This document shows positions 1 to 24,089 of a stretch of 64,000 nucleotides of DNA, one piece after another (position 1 is the first letter of the stretch; each line of letters starts with the position of its first letter). The position numbers and the translations under genes were made by a program. This stretch comes from Paragonimus westermani (Eukaryota > Platyhelminthes > Trematoda > Plagiorchiida > Troglotrematidae): the NCBI GenBank assembly GCA_008508345.1, contig QNGE01000434.1:175448-239447 (forward strand), in the 5' to 3' direction. The notes beneath the pieces were generated by a model. It was given only the letters and a program-made list of their open reading frames with translations. It searched no databases and was not told the DNA's origin.

Positions 1-10402
<10,402 letters not shown>

Positions 10403-11764
10403 TTAGTGTGTGTTATTTTGGAGTACCGACAAGCTCCTGTCTCTCAAAGTAGAAATCTTGAAGAACTTGTCAAATCAAATTTCGCCAGTTTTACTATGTG
10501 AGGCTATCTGCGGATGAGCAAAACCTCTGACAACCAGTTTAAGGGTCCTAGTGGCTGATCGTTAACTTGCAAATTAAATGGAAGCCAACTGTTTAATTTT
10601 GACGTACGGTGAGAGGGAGTGCACTGACCAAGGAAAGTACTCACAAAGTTGACAGACAACCTGTAACCGAAGCTTCGTGATCTGACGGATACTTTTCTGG
10701 GCATTCAATTTGACACTTACTCATAGATAGTGCTTTCGGTTCTCCGACGAAACAGCTGTCTCTCGCTTTGCTAGTGGTCACTGGGTCCAACTGTTTCCAA
10801 AACCTATTTCTCACTCACTTCTGGGACCGTGAGGGATCCTGGCTAGTTTTCAGACGAACCAGCAAGTGTCCAGTAGACTTCCGTTCAAGTGAATTGCAAT
10901 GACTGATCTACTTACGATAATCTGCAAGTGCTCCTTAGCAATTCTGAAGCAGAAAGACTGTTTATTATCCAGATGCAGTAGCACAATTAAAAATCGGATG
11001 TCTTCATCTATGGCTTTGAACAACTGAACTGAGAAACGGATTTTAAAGGTCATACGGTGCTCCCTTTCAAGAAACGCCCTAAATGCAGCAGTTGAGTTTA
11101 ACAAACCTTTAAAGAAACAAACCTTTGGTGATTGTACACAAGCGCACTTCAGAGAATGAATTGGAAGAATCGGCTCGTAAAGATAAGGTACAATGATCTT
11201 GGTGGACAAAGTGCAGCCGAATTACAGACTGTCTACAGGATCGATCAGTAAATTAAGCTAAACAACACTCGTGAAAAGTTTTCACACATCATTCGTAAAA
11301 CACTCGGCACAATATTTTCTTCCCAAAACAACGCCATCAACTTTTGCCGCATTGTATGCGCACTTCTGTTAATCGATGTCCAGTTCGAACTGTGATTGAA
11401 CCTTTTACATTATGGCTTTAGCTGTAACCATGTTTTTGTGGGGCAGAAAATACTGTATGATATAATGTCACCTGGGTTTTCGCTTTTTTCCGTCGTTTTG
11501 TTCGAACTTCCTGCCTGTCTACTTTATCACACTGTGTGGCCGTCGTGTAATGGTCTCATCATGCGAACATTATTCAGGAGAATATTCCTTTTTAGGGAGT
11601 CTACAATTCCTTGAGACACCAAGAATCTGAATAAAGAAGGCAGTAGGCTAATATTGCACGATTTATGTCTGGACAAATTTCACTGCAGACCATCTATATA
11701 TCAGTTTGAGAAAAAGAACCAGATATCAGAAGAAGCCAGTTGTCAGAGTGGATAATCAATATCA

Positions 11765-13060
11765 AGGTAGCGAAAACCCTACAAACAGTTGTTTCTGAAC
11801 ACAAGGGTTTGAACTTTCGGATTGCAATCGCTTCGGCATAGCGCAGTGTTCACCTGTGTGACGTTGAGTAGATAACGCGAAATGTCGTCGCGGGATCACA
11901 TTGGTGTTGCGTCATTAGAATGGGGCGCGCAATAGACGATGTGGTCTCCTTGTTTCTATGCCCGACTGTGAAGTCGTGTTTACGTAGTCTGTTTCGTGAC
12001 CCACTTCGGTATGTACTCCGTGACCCTGGTTCGCAACTGGCGCTCACTCCTGCCTGTGTAGGATGCTCCGCATCTACATCGATATTCATAGATAAGGCTG
12101 GATTTGGCTGACTCGGGTGCCGGTTGTTTCACACAGGGTGTCGGAATCCTGAATGTTCTGGACAGAATCCCTGGAACAACTGCATTATATGTTCTTGCGA
12201 TGGAACTAACCAGACGACGGTGAATAAGTCGGCATACACCATCACCCCTAAAGAGAAGACGAAGAAATACAGGTTTTTTGGACACTGTGTTGGGTCAAAT
12301 TCCTATGTTGATCGGCTGTTTAAATCTTGCAATAAACGGTTTAGTGTGACCGTTTAGTTGTAGGGTGGTCTCTAACAGGGCCACCTCTTCTTCAACAGTA
12401 TCTTCAGTGCGGATACGTCTGGCCCTATCAAACAAAGTGCGCACCAAACTTTGTTTGTACGATCGGGGAACAAAGCTTTCAAAATGCAGATACTGACCTG
12501 TCCAAGTGCTCGTGCGGTGGACGCTTCGTTGAATCGAGCCATCTGCATTTCTCCTGATGCATATATCCAGAGATGTTAAGCTGTTTTGATTCTCGCTTTC
12601 CATACTGAAATTTATATTTGGGTGCGAGGAATTCATCTGATCACTTAAGCTCTGTGCTTGCAGTTAATTGTGTGCGATGAGAAAAATATCACCGACGTAT
12701 CGCTTGTATAGCTGGACAGAAGATAACTGTTCTGTAACTTGTTGCTCAAGTTTTGCTACAAAAATGTCTGCCAGAATAGGGCCAAGCGGGCTACCCATAG
12801 CTACCCCATCAATCTGTCTGTAGGCCGAGTCTTGGAAAACAAAGCTGACGTTTTTGGTACAGAGCAGCAGTAGTTGTTCCAATTCGNACATCAAATGAGC
12901 ATACATATTTATCCAGGATATGCACTGTCTCGAGTAAGCTAGCAAACTATCTTTCAGACAGAACTAAGCAATTCGATCTCGAATAGGTTTCAGAAGTTTT
13001 GCGAGCCATTTAGCTACTTTGTGTTCTGGCGAGTTAGACATGAACGAAATTGGCCAGTGG
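11765..13060 (-). mobile_element. Penelope-like element relic, copy A
   Basis: Read on the minus strand from about 13060 down, frames match the larger copy at 15-17 kb block by block: SNSPEHKVAKWLAKLL, then SYRQIDGVAMGSPLGP-type RT motif B, then KRYVGD in place of KRYVDD, then TGQYLHFESF and RARRIRTED, then a GIY-YIG block YRCRCGASYTGRSERQL. The tail near 11770-11800 reads NPCVQKQLFV in another frame. An in-frame stop near 12967, a frameshift near 12000 and loss of the second catalytic aspartate in YVDD make it inactive. The N-terminal part of the ORF is absent. One ambiguous base (N) lies at 12887. Confidence 0.88.
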
Positions 13061-15081
13061 TAGTGAATCCTGTCCTGACCACAAGCAGATTAATACGTGT
13101 TTAATATTAAACTTTCGACTTCATTCTATTGTTTTATATTTCACTGCTGTTTCGTATGTCACGGTTGAAGACGGAAAAAAAATTCTCCCAGTTAGTAGCT
13201 CTAATGAAAAACAATTCCATCTGACGATTGCTACTATGGAATATGATGATGATGTGTTGGGTAACTCCATTCAGGAAATACACCTCCCGGAGTCAAACAG
13301 GATGCATTAAGTGGAGGAAAAAACGTGTCTATCTTTTTGTGTGGAATCCGGTTTGTTTTACTGATTCTCCTCAGGAATTATCACCAAACTACATAACTGC
13401 GTTCATGGGAGATCTTAGCACATCCACCTGGAAAACTTAAACATGACCTCTGCGGACGAAAACCCTGTCTAAAGCTCATTCAGGAATATTTTCTTCCCGA
13501 ATCGCGCCATACCATAATCTATCAGAGGATCGCACGAACGTGTAAGCAGTGGTGTTCAGGAATGGCCACTGTTAAACTCATATGAGCGGAATATATCGGG
13601 GATTTTGTTGTGAAATCAGAGTGCCGGACATTATTGACTCAGATGACGTGGTTGCCAGATTAGCTGAAGATCCCTTCACAGAGAAACAAAAAGTCAATTG
13701 CACAGTTGCAATTTAATTTTCTCCCTTCTATTCGTCTTTCAAATCTAGTCTCGATCCCAGGTAGTGTGCCACTAGAGAGATTCCGGGTTCCGCTCTTTGT
13801 TCTGCACTCATTTCTAGACTTGGATGTATTGGCATTAGTCTAGCTCACAAGTAATTGGGTTGTTGCATGACAGAAACTTCAGAGTGGTGTATTTTTACCA
13901 ACATATTTTGCTTTCTCTGTTTTATCCAAATGTTTCCTGAATGTTGTCGTTGTTTACCCCTTTCAAGCAGACTTTCAGCGAGAATCATCCGATATTATAT
14001 GTCAGTACACGGGGTCCTTATTAATTTGGGCTACTGAAAGCGGCGTCACTGATAAACTTGCAATAAGCGTGTACACCTGTCTTTTTCAGGGTTCAGATAA
14101 AGTTTCCTTATTTTATTGACATTTATCAGGTTCTATCGAAACACAGCACACTCACCTTCAAATAAATGTCCACTCATTACTTACTTCTACTGTGCCCAGA
14201 AAGCAGTTCCTTACGAACATAAGAAAACATTACACTTCCAAGTAACAAACTCTGCCTTGATCTCATCATGCGGATTCTGGAACAGTCGGAAGTCATCAGT
14301 TATGGAAGGAAGTACACGCGCACAACGCTAACGTTTATTCTATTCATCTGGAACTACATATTTTAGAGAAATCTCGCAGTTTCAACCGAAAGAATTTATC
14401 GTGTTTATTTTTTTCCATCTGGGGCTGTAATGCAGAAATTGAACAGCGCACTTTTAAAATTCCTCTAATTAGACTGTTCTATGAGAGATTCGTTAAAATT
14501 TTGTGTTCGAATATACGTTTCCTATATTTTCAAGAATCAGAATTTCCGTGTGTGTGCACGACATTGGGAAAAAGGAGATTAGATTCGGTTATCAACTGGA
14601 ATGTACACCTTTTATCAGCTTTAGCAATAAATTCATGCAAGTCTAATTAGTGCTTGATAATAGTTCATATGTTGGTAAACAAACGGTTTACAAGCGAAGA
14701 GTTACTGTGAATATACTCTACTTCAAATAGAGCAGTGTTTACAACAAATTACTGTGTAGCGGTGTCTGGTTGATTGAGATTTACTTCGCCTATTGTCCCA
14801 CCAGCTCATTATTTTACTTGGAGCTCTCAAGATCAAAGATGTCAGATACTCGCCCACCGAGTCATCGATGTATCTCGTGAGTTGATGTTGCACACCCATG
14901 GAACCATTCTAGGGCAGTAATTGGCTGAATAGCAAGCAACTCATTTTACATTCGGTAATAAAAGACGAGAGGTGTAGTTAGATTAGTCCATGGTTAGGTT
15001 TGTGTCAGACGCAGACGTTTGAATCATTGAAACAATTGGTTCCCTCGAGCAGTTTGAACAAATCAGATAGAACATGAAAAC

Positions 15082-15120
15082 TGGTAGATGCAAGCATTTC
15101 GTATTGACTCATCAGTACCA
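15082..15120 (-). ncRNA. Candidate minimal type I hammerhead ribozyme
   Basis: The minus strand reads TTGGTA-CTGATGA, then GTCAATAC-GAAA, then TGCTTGCATC-TACCAG. Stem I is TGGTA with TACCA (five pairs, plus one G-U). CTGATGA and GAA(A) are the two conserved core strands. Stem II is GU with AC around a four-base loop. Stem III is AUGC with GCAU, very short. Predicted cleavage follows C17 in GCATC. Hammerheads with tiny stem III are known from the terminal repeats of Penelope-like elements, and this one lies about 85 bases downstream of copy B on the same strand. The two-pair stem II is weak, so activity is uncertain. Confidence 0.5.
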
Positions 15121-15202
15121 AACTTACAATAACATGAGTGGGCTTTATTTAAAACAATCGATTTGAAGGGTGGAAAATCAATAAGCGAGAGAGGATAAGA
15201 CA

Positions 15203-16900
15203 TTAAGTCCAGGGAAGGGTCAGGTTCACGAACAGTTGTTTCTGAACACAGAGAGCTGGTTTGAGTCGATTAATTGCAACTGCTTCAACGAACCGTAAGA
15301 ATCTCGGGTTGGAATGGCGCAACAGGATTTTGAATGCACAAGATGGATCGATAGCATGACCACTGGTCAAGATGTGTCTAGCGACTGAGGAATCAGGCTG
15401 TTTATGCGTTTCAGAAACTGCCATTCTCCGGTAACACGGACTTCTGTACCCATTTAGGTAAATGTTCCTTCATTCTGGAGATCAAGCATCTCTCGGTTCT
15501 GCCTATGTAACTTTCTCCGCAGTTACATACAAATTGGTAAACACAATGTGAAGTGGCACCGATAGGCTGATCTCCTTTGATTGAAGGCACTGGTAGTTTC
15601 TGAGTCCGAGCGATTACACGGAGTTCAGCTGCATTAAATGTTCGTTTAATTGAATTTCTTAATCGCTGTGATGTTTGCTGCATGACATAATCACCCTTAA
15701 AAGGTAGCTCTATATAGACTCTCTTTTTCTCTACAGTGACCACCTTTTCGGATGGTAATTTTGGTCTACTGTGCCTATCTATGAAACTTCTGGGGTAACC
15801 ATTTGATTGTAGGACAGACGTAATCAGATCTAGTTCCTCCGCGAGGCTGTCAGGCGTACAGATTCGCCTTGCTCGTGTGAAGAGAGTATTTACTAATGCT
15901 CGTTTGTGTTGGATCGGTGTGAAGCTGCTAAAGTTTAGGTATTGACCTGACCATGTGGGTTTCCTATACACGGTTCTTCTAACCGAGCCATCTTCCCGAC
16001 GACTTATTAGGATATCTAGAAATGGCAGGCAGTTGCTGACCTCAAATTCACAAGTGACCTTCAGATTAGGATGGCAACTATTTAGACGTTGCACCAGGTT
16101 ATCTATCATCTGTTTAGATCGACTGAAAATTAAGGTGTCATCGACGTAACGCTTGTAATATGACAAGTTTTCTATCTCGGTAGCTAGCTGTTGCTCAATT
16201 TTCAGCATGAAAAAGTCTGCTATGATGGGACCTAGTGGACTTCCCATGGCTACTCCGTCTATTTGACGGTAGGACTGTTCAAGGAAACGAAAACTGACAT
16301 TCTCAGTACAGAGCAGCAAAGTTTCCTTCAATATGTCGGTGGGAAGTGGCAACGAAGTGTGACTCATTTCAACGAGTTCACAAATGTAGTCAATCGTTTC
16401 ATGCAGTGGGACATTTGTGAAAAGTGACTGAACATCTATAGAGCACATCAGTTCATTGGCAAGATTGATTCTGTCCAGGTCACTGATCAATTCAAAGGAA
16501 TCTTTAATGGAGTATTTCTGAAATTTCTGTTTTACTGGGGTTAGAATAGTGACCAGCCAGCGTGCTAATTTGTGGTAAGGTGAGTTTGTCATTGCCAAAA
16601 TTGGCCTAAGTGGCATCCCAGATTTGTGAGTCTTTGGTAGGCCGTAAAGTTGAGGTGTTGACGATCCGCGCGGCTTAAGAGACTTATACGTTACTTCATC
16701 AATAATCCGCAACTGCAAGAGCAGCTGAAGATGTCGTCCTATGCGGTCCTCTATTTCGCCAATGTTGTCTACTCTCTCTATTCGTCGAAACTTTGTTTGA
16801 TCATCCAATATTGATAACATCTTCTGTACATACACATCCTTGTCTAGAATGACGGCCCCAGAACCCTTATTAGGATTAAGCATTACCACGTTTTTGACGA
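15203..16900 (-). mobile_element. Penelope-like retroelement, copy B (RT plus GIY-YIG)
   Basis: A 492-codon frame (16889-15411) holds most of a Penelope-like polyprotein. Reverse transcriptase motif A has the aspartate in SIDVQSLF (residue 152), motif B is DGVAMGSPLGP (211-221), and motif C is an intact YVDD (248-251). The C-terminus has a GIY-YIG nuclease with CNCGESYIGRTER (455-467) and KEH (474-476). The frame ends at SF-stop and the family sequence resumes in another frame from about 15420 to 15203 (SSVARHILTSGHAIDP through CVQKQLFVNLTLPW), so there is one frameshift near 15415. The 5' part is missing: a stop lies just before 16890, and the copy is shorter than the family's usual 700-900 residues. 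An AATAAA lies about 55 bases past the stop (15144-15149). Such elements copy themselves by target-primed reverse transcription. Confidence 0.94.
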
Positions 16901-19900
16901 ATCACGTGACCGAACTAAGCAGCCTAACATGCAATCGATTGCTGTACAGCTGACGTATCGTGATGCCGTCGTGTCAGCTGACCACGCACTCACGGGCTAT
17001 TAACACACCGAATTTTGTGTGATGTGGAAGTCAAGCGTTTGAAGTGAATAACAGACGTCTATTGCAGACGAATGGCAGTTCGAATGGGTGGTAGCGAATC
17101 GTCTTGTCATTTAAAATTCAGTCGGCATTGGTGTAACATCTGAGAGGTAGTTTGCTCAGACACCCTTCGTTATTATGCATCCATTCCACCACCAGATGTT
17201 GCCCAACCGGCAGCTGTCGACCAGCACCTTCCGGAAGAGCACTGTAATGGTGTAATGTAACCCATTATGAATGCTATCGGATCATACTTGATGGACACTA
17301 GCCATCAAATATTCAAGAAGTTGGCTCCGTGTGTGATTGATGAGCGTCTCCAGTCCAAGGCAAGGAAACAATTTCCCAGAGGGACAAATAACTTGGTTCA
17401 AATGTTACGAGTTATGTTAACTCTTTGGATGAAAAAGAACAAGGCTTTACATATATGTTTTCGAGGTATTTTTATCGGGTTCTCATGTGCCCAAAAATTA
17501 TAAAATAAATGCAGTCTATTTCAGCCAACCGCAAATAACTTGCTAACAAAGATCAATAGTTGATCAATTGTTTTCACGTCTGCCGGTAAACGTTTAAATT
17601 TGAATTTATCTACGTTACTGTATAGTCGAGAATTAACGTCTCTCCATAGTGGTGACATTATTGAGGGTGTGTTGCCTTGAACCCATATCGGACTCGGTGA
17701 ATGGACCATCCTTTCTCCGAGTGTCGCAGCTACCTCTAGGCCACGCTGTTGAACCGATTTGGATAGTTTCCAGATCAAACGTAGATGTCACCGAGTGAAT
17801 AAGTGTGGTCCAGCTGTGTTGACAAACTGAACGGTGATGGAGCTTTCTGCCGAACTGATTAATCAGTCTGTCAGTATGGCCGGAGTCGAAAATGCGGTAA
17901 GGTCTTTAGGTCCATGAGGACGGCAAACTATTTTCAACATCACATTTTGTTAATTGATATAGTTGTGCTCTAAACACAAATAATGTCGTCGGTTCACTGG
18001 TTGTTCTACAACTCATGTAACCAAATTTACTTGTGTATACCTCCAAAATGATGGCTCGGTTGAACCAGTCTAACCAAGGAAATGATCAACCATAGATCGT
18101 CCAGTCTAAAACGGGCGTTGTAACCCATCAACAATGCAAGTGAATATCTGTTTCACACAGTGATCTCCAAAATTAAAATGGTCGATTAATTGTCTGCATT
18201 AGAAAGAGGTCTGTTTGAAATTGGTTTAGATACACCACTGGACAAAGTTGGGCATGATGCTTTGCAACGCTTACCTCGTACGTGTCCTATCGAAACACTT
18301 TGCGCTTATTATAGTGCCCTTGTTCTGAATTACTGTACTTTGATGATGAGAACTTCCTGAGTAGCTTACCCTTCAGGGTGATCTTACTTGACTATGGGAG
18401 CGCGGTGACCATCGGTCATGTAGACCTTGGGAAGAAACGGCAATTCATCCAGTTGATGTTCGTCACTCGTCATTAAACGTGGGTTTCATTTGTTCAGCTG
18501 ACTCAACACAATTATAATGAATTCAGTAGACTGACTGGCACACACCAAAACAGTCGGCAGTCTAGCGAGCTATGAAAGCCGGGCCAATGATCAGTAACAC
18601 AACTAGCAGAAGTAAGATGGATGAGATGAATAATCTCAAGCTACTCGTTCATGGTGGTTTGTTTCGTGTATGAGTCGTTGTTCTTGATCTGTATTGAACA
18701 AGGCGTCCATGATCTATTAGAACAACACTGATTCCGGTTATGGAACTATCAAAGTGTTCGAAGTTGGATGAACGACTAGGGACAACGTGTGTAGACAAGT
18801 GATAGTTGGTGGTATAATGGGAACTGGATGTTTAGCAGAGACCGCAGGAACGGTGTTTATGGAAACACTCACGGGAATTGCAAGTTTTCATTCGTTACGG
18901 GTGAATGGTTACTCAGTCAGTGCACTCCCATGTTTCAGTTCTGAATGAAGGCAAAGTAGTGTGTATAAATTATGTTTATCAGATCTGTGTGGGCTGAACG
19001 TTGTGAACCATTTTGCTCATTTCATTTTCCATCAGTGACAATGAGCTCATATCGTTATACGAAACCGAGGCCCAATGGTGTCCACAGAATTGATATATAT
19101 GACGGATTCATCCAAATACAAACGTGTTCGTAAGGTGTCAATTGGGTTCAACGACACACTTCCCTGGTCGCACATCAGTAATCATAGAACCATATGCTGT
19201 GCTCCGATACAATTCCACACGTGGTGTAAACTGACCGGAAGGTCGTTACAGGTTCATCTTTACTTGCATTTACTTGCTGGTGTCTGGTCTGACCCTATTA
19301 AGACTGAGAAGAATAAAAGGAACGGACATCTTTTTGATAATCCACCTTTAAGCCAATACAACTGCATAGACGGAGGAGAGGATTGGATCGACATGTTTAT
19401 CGGACTGGCTATATGGAAGTTGGGTATACAGTCTAGAAAAAGGTGATGGCTTACTTTTTCTGTTGCAAGATCATCAGTTCTCCAATCCTCTACCGCACAG
19501 AAACTGTCATTCCAATCTTAGTACATGTTTGTCCGTTCTCTCAGCTGTTCACATGGAGCCGATTTCATCAGTCACAGTTCTCGTCATCTCTTCAAGCAAG
19601 TTTAATAATACTACCCACATTGGCTGGGACCTGATGAAACATGTGCAATTAGAAACGCTGATCCAGCCAGTCTAATCAAAAGTCAGTGGAGTGCCAAAGG
19701 TGGTTAATCTTTCTGAAGATTCTATCACACTCTGAGGAACAGCACAAAGGTGATCCACATGAATGCGGTTTGAAATACCGAATTCATTGGACTCAGATCA
19801 CCTGATCAGTGACCATCCAACCAAAAGTAGTTCATTTGAATGTTGGGACTAATTTGGTCCCAACCCGACCAGATCGATGACAGATCTGAACAGTTCAGCA

Positions 19901-21812
19901 TAAAACGAGTAAGTTGTTCATGAACAATCAGAAACGAACAATGCAAAACGTGGGCGCGAACTAATGTTTTACCTCACAAAAACAATAGGTAATCACCCGA
20001 CGTTTCACAGCAATTCAGTAAAGACTATTTACATGTCTGACTCAAGGAAATTACTAAAAATTTCAGAAGAGTCAGTCTGGCTGATGTTCACTCAGTTATA
20101 ATGAATTTCTAATCAGTGAACTGTAAAACAACGAAGTATCTACGAAAATACTCCGCAGTAGACCTCAGAAAACTAAAAGCCTCTAGATATACTGACTACA
20201 TAAACACCATCCTTAAAGACACCAAGACCAGTGTCGATGGTCATACATGAAAGGTGACTCCATGTATCCAAGATCTGACTGGTCTGCTCCTCACTTCTGA
20301 TTTCATCCGGACAACCTACTTGTCGGAAGAATCCACGCCCAACTCCGGTCATCTCACATCCACCGGTGTAACTCGCCTCAGAATGAGGATTCGAAATGGG
20401 TTTGAGGGTGACGTTTCTGAACTTTAAGCATAGTCTCCGAGCTCAGTTGGCGAATTTTGAGCATGTCGTTTCTATCACCTGTTTGAATCTAACTGAATTC
20501 CAAATTTGTCGTGTTCGAGTCTCCTCTAAATGATGACCAGGTAAATTTTTATTAACCACGTACTCATCCAACTTCTTACACAGAGAGCAGAGACTTAGTA
20601 TTTGCAGACGTGTCCGACGAACTACGTGAACTTTGATAGGCTGAATGGTCCTGTTCTGCTCGTACAATCCTCCAGGTAGATTTGGAAAGAATGTCTGTTT
20701 GGAACGCGAGATGACTGTTGAGATAAGTGGCTGTCATGTTTGGAGAGCAAACGGGTACTCCGTATGGTATCACGCCGTACGGGCTTTTACTGCCAGTTGT
20801 CACGCCGCACTCCGCGGAGTGCATAATAATTCGTCAAAATAGCGTCCTCGCGGAATGCGTGCGGAGTGACTCACAGGTAGTTTGGCCTCCAGGATAATCG
20901 TTGTGAATGGAACATACGCTCGATCTCCCGCATACCGCTGGTCCACTGTTGTCTGATGCATGATAGAGTACGCACGCAGCATGGCGAGCCTACTATGATT
21001 AAGTTTTCCTTCAGTCCCATTTTTTCCTGGGTTTTATCTTCTTCTATTGCTGAACTTTTGAAACTGTTTACCCCTTATCAATTTCGGTTTTATTACCATC
21101 AAACGGTAGGGGGTATATTGCGGTTAGTGTATTGTCTATCTGAACAAATCACCCATAGTTCGGCCAACATGGCTGTCACAATCGCATTTGGTTGTGGAAA
21201 GAATGTGAAGCTTGGGGAGCTCTTACAAAGACGAATCTCGAATATACTGCTTGTTTTGAATTACAGTGACCAGTTTGTATCCTCAATTTAAAATCAATTT
21301 GATCTATCTGGGTCATACTGGCATAGTGAACACGGATTGCATGGATCGAAATGGGTCTACAAAAGGCTCAGGATGACTCAGGACAACACTGAAACGATCA
21401 CCATCGAACCCGTCTTAATTCACTTGTAAACAACATACGGAAGTTATGCATTGAGATTCTGAAGTAAAGCAGTATTCTCACAATTAACTCATTTCCTCAG
21501 GTAGGTCATATATCATGTTATGGTCATGAGTGGTCATTCTGTAAATTCCTTCATTAACTCAGAAAAATCAGGTTGGAATTGAACGGTCACATTTCGCTGT
21601 TATATATTTTGCTTGCTTTTTGACCTGGTGTATGTTTTTATCTTCCCCAGTGTTTCCTAAAGTACCTCACAGTAATACACTATTGAATACTGTCAAACGT
21701 TGTACACTATGTAAGCAACACAAGATCGGTTACATGGTCGATAGGCACGAGAAGTGATGTATGGATGATGAAACGATGGCAAGTGAACGAATTCATATAG
21801 GCAATAGCTCAC

Positions 21813-21878
21813 CGTTTTTGGCGTACTCCATCACTAAATACACATTCCGCGTGGTTTCAATGACTTCGTATAGTCGGA
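21813..21878 (-). CDS. MARK-like kinase exon 4 (residues 188-209, hinge)
   Basis: This 66-base exon is preceded by cgtttcag and followed by gtgagctatt. With the base carried over from exon 3 it reads V-RLYEVIETTRNVYLVMEYAKN and leaves one base for a glycine codon completed in exon 5. It covers beta-4, beta-5 and the hinge (LVMEYA), which contacts the adenine ring. The fit to MARK ([21 protein letters not shown]) is direct. EYAKNG resembles SIK kinases more than MARK at those few positions. Confidence 0.92.
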
Positions 21879-23689
21879 CTGAAACGAAGAGAAAATATAT
21901 GGAATTTGAAAAATGATAACGCTGTAACATTCATTTGTTACTTGTCTATGGTGATACTCGTGACGACTGCGTTATGAACCGAAACACGCTTCCCAAGACC
22001 ATTCGCCCATGATCATCGTGATTAATTGAGAGTTCAAGACCACTCTTGTGCTTTGGTAATCCTGTCATTGATAAGATTGGAAAAGAGGCCATTGTATTGA
22101 GAACAGTTTGCATCTTTGTCGCGTGGGTATAGGTAAGTGGTCATTTATGAAATTAGCAGCTGCAGTGTGTACTCTGTCCCCTATTGTTGGCTTACTAACG
22201 AACACTTGATGACCGTCTGTCTTTAAAAGATAAACACGTTCCTTTGTCGACCGTCTTGTGGTTAGAAGCTACTAATCTGAATTTTCTTTGTGCTATGACA
22301 ATATATACGATGTCAACGACGGTTTAAAATGACACGATCAGTCTGATAAAAATATTACCAGATTTAGACGGAAATCATGTTAAAGCTGATGAAAACTTCC
22401 GGTTATATTGCAAGTAGTATGTGATATTCGTGAAACCAACCGGTTACTTAGCAAAAATAGCAGAACATGCTAGTTTTGAGCACTTTGAGTCAGCATTGTT
22501 GTTGTGGACTAAATTATGAAAGGTTATCGAGCCATAAAACGAACTATGCCGTAATTAATATCGTGCAATGTCACAGAGACCACTGAACTGAAGTTCTTCA
22601 CGAAATTTTACAGGTCGAAAAAAGAAAAACATGCACACTGTCACAAATCTAATCTGTGAACGTGCTCGGACTCGGTATGTTTCACGTTACTCTGACACAG
22701 TAGTGTTGTTCATTTAATGTGGAATACTATTTCACTGTACGCCACTCTAACAGGTTAAGCCTCCACCTTCTATCAAAAACTGAAGATGTCACAATTATTG
22801 TTGAATAAAGGACCTGTCCGAACTTATACAATTATCAAACTACACATCTTTCTCTTCGATGCTAGAAATTCACCTAGAAGCGCTCGCAGTCTATGAGGTT
22901 GATAGAGACAAGTATACGGGTTAATCTGTGGCATAGTATCAATTACTTGATCATTTTCATAGTTAACATTGCTGTATACAAAGTAAGTCTGCTATTCGAT
23001 AAATCTATCAACTGAGTATCCAAGCTATGACTTCATAATCAACCAATCAGTGCGGTTTTATAGACTGTCGAACCGAATACCGTATTTTGTTAATATGCAC
23101 TTGTGCAATGGTTAACTTCTATGAACTGTTGTGACTCAAACTGCCTATACAAAAATATACTATTTTCAACGATCATGCGCAGTAATTTTAGACCCATAAC
23201 AACACGTGGACCTCCGCAGAGAACGTAAAATTCAGCAACTTATTCTGTATCTGGCATCCAGTGGCTCAAAACACTAAAAACAATGCGCTCCGTGCGGTGC
23301 TGACGTGCAATTCACTACTGTCTCACAATGCCGGACTATCGAGGCTAAAAAATAGTCTTCAGGGAACGAACAACATAAACGAAAACGTCACTCATCAGAG
23401 CAACTGTGATCTCTGACCACTAGAACACTTGACGTCATTGGCTCCCTAAGAGATTGCTTATGTCAGAATGCATTATTTGAGAGGGGACAATTGACTTGTA
23501 GGATTCGGTGGTCTTTCGCTGTACTCAAAATGTTAGTTGGGACTCCAAAGCGTTACCGACATATCGTGGTACGGTTCTGTGTTTGAGCAGATGAAGAGAT
23601 ACAGAGGGAAACTGATTTCATGAGACAGTTATACTGAAGAGAGAAACACCCCCTGCTTGACAGTTGTTTTTGTGGCTATTTCAGTTACA

Positions 23690-24089
23690 TCGTTTGCTGA
23701 AAATGGACGTAACTGGGCATCAGCAGACTGTCACTAGAAAGCATTCTTATATGTTCCAGCCTCTTTTCGCCCAATCCAATATTGTATGCATGTTTGATTG
23801 TGTCTGTGGAAGCAGATACGTTGTCAGAACCAGGAGGCACCTTGTCACACGTATCAACGAACACATACCGAAATGGCTTTTGAATTCGGGGGTCGGTTGT
23901 GCCGTCAGTGCCATTACAAAACACCTACAGACCGGCCACTCAGTGGACCCTAGAACGGCTTTCAGAGTATTCTTCAGACCCAAGCTAAAGCAGGCTCTCA
24001 ATATTGCGGAATTTATCGCAACACATCGACTGAATCCCTCTTTATGCGCTCAGAAAAAGTTCGTGACTAACCTTTCACTATGTTGGTAG
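23690..24089 (+). mobile_element. Penelope-like relic, copy C (C-terminal GIY-YIG part only)
   Basis: The plus strand encodes only the end of a Penelope-like protein: CVCGSRYVVRTRRHLVTRIN, then EHIPKWL, then ITKHLQTGHSVDPRTAFRVF, then LNPSLCAQKKFVTNLSLCW and a stop. The order and spacing match the end of copy B. The YIGRTER core is altered to YVVRTRR. The tail is unbroken, so this copy lacks the frameshift present in copy B. No reverse transcriptase motif is found upstream, as expected of a 5'-truncated insertion. It lies antisense to the kinase gene. Confidence 0.85.

Noticed and set aside
10850..11209. Open frame of 119 codons (minus)
   Set aside because: No ATG start at its beginning and no recognised domain; not flanked by splice sites in phase with the kinase exons.
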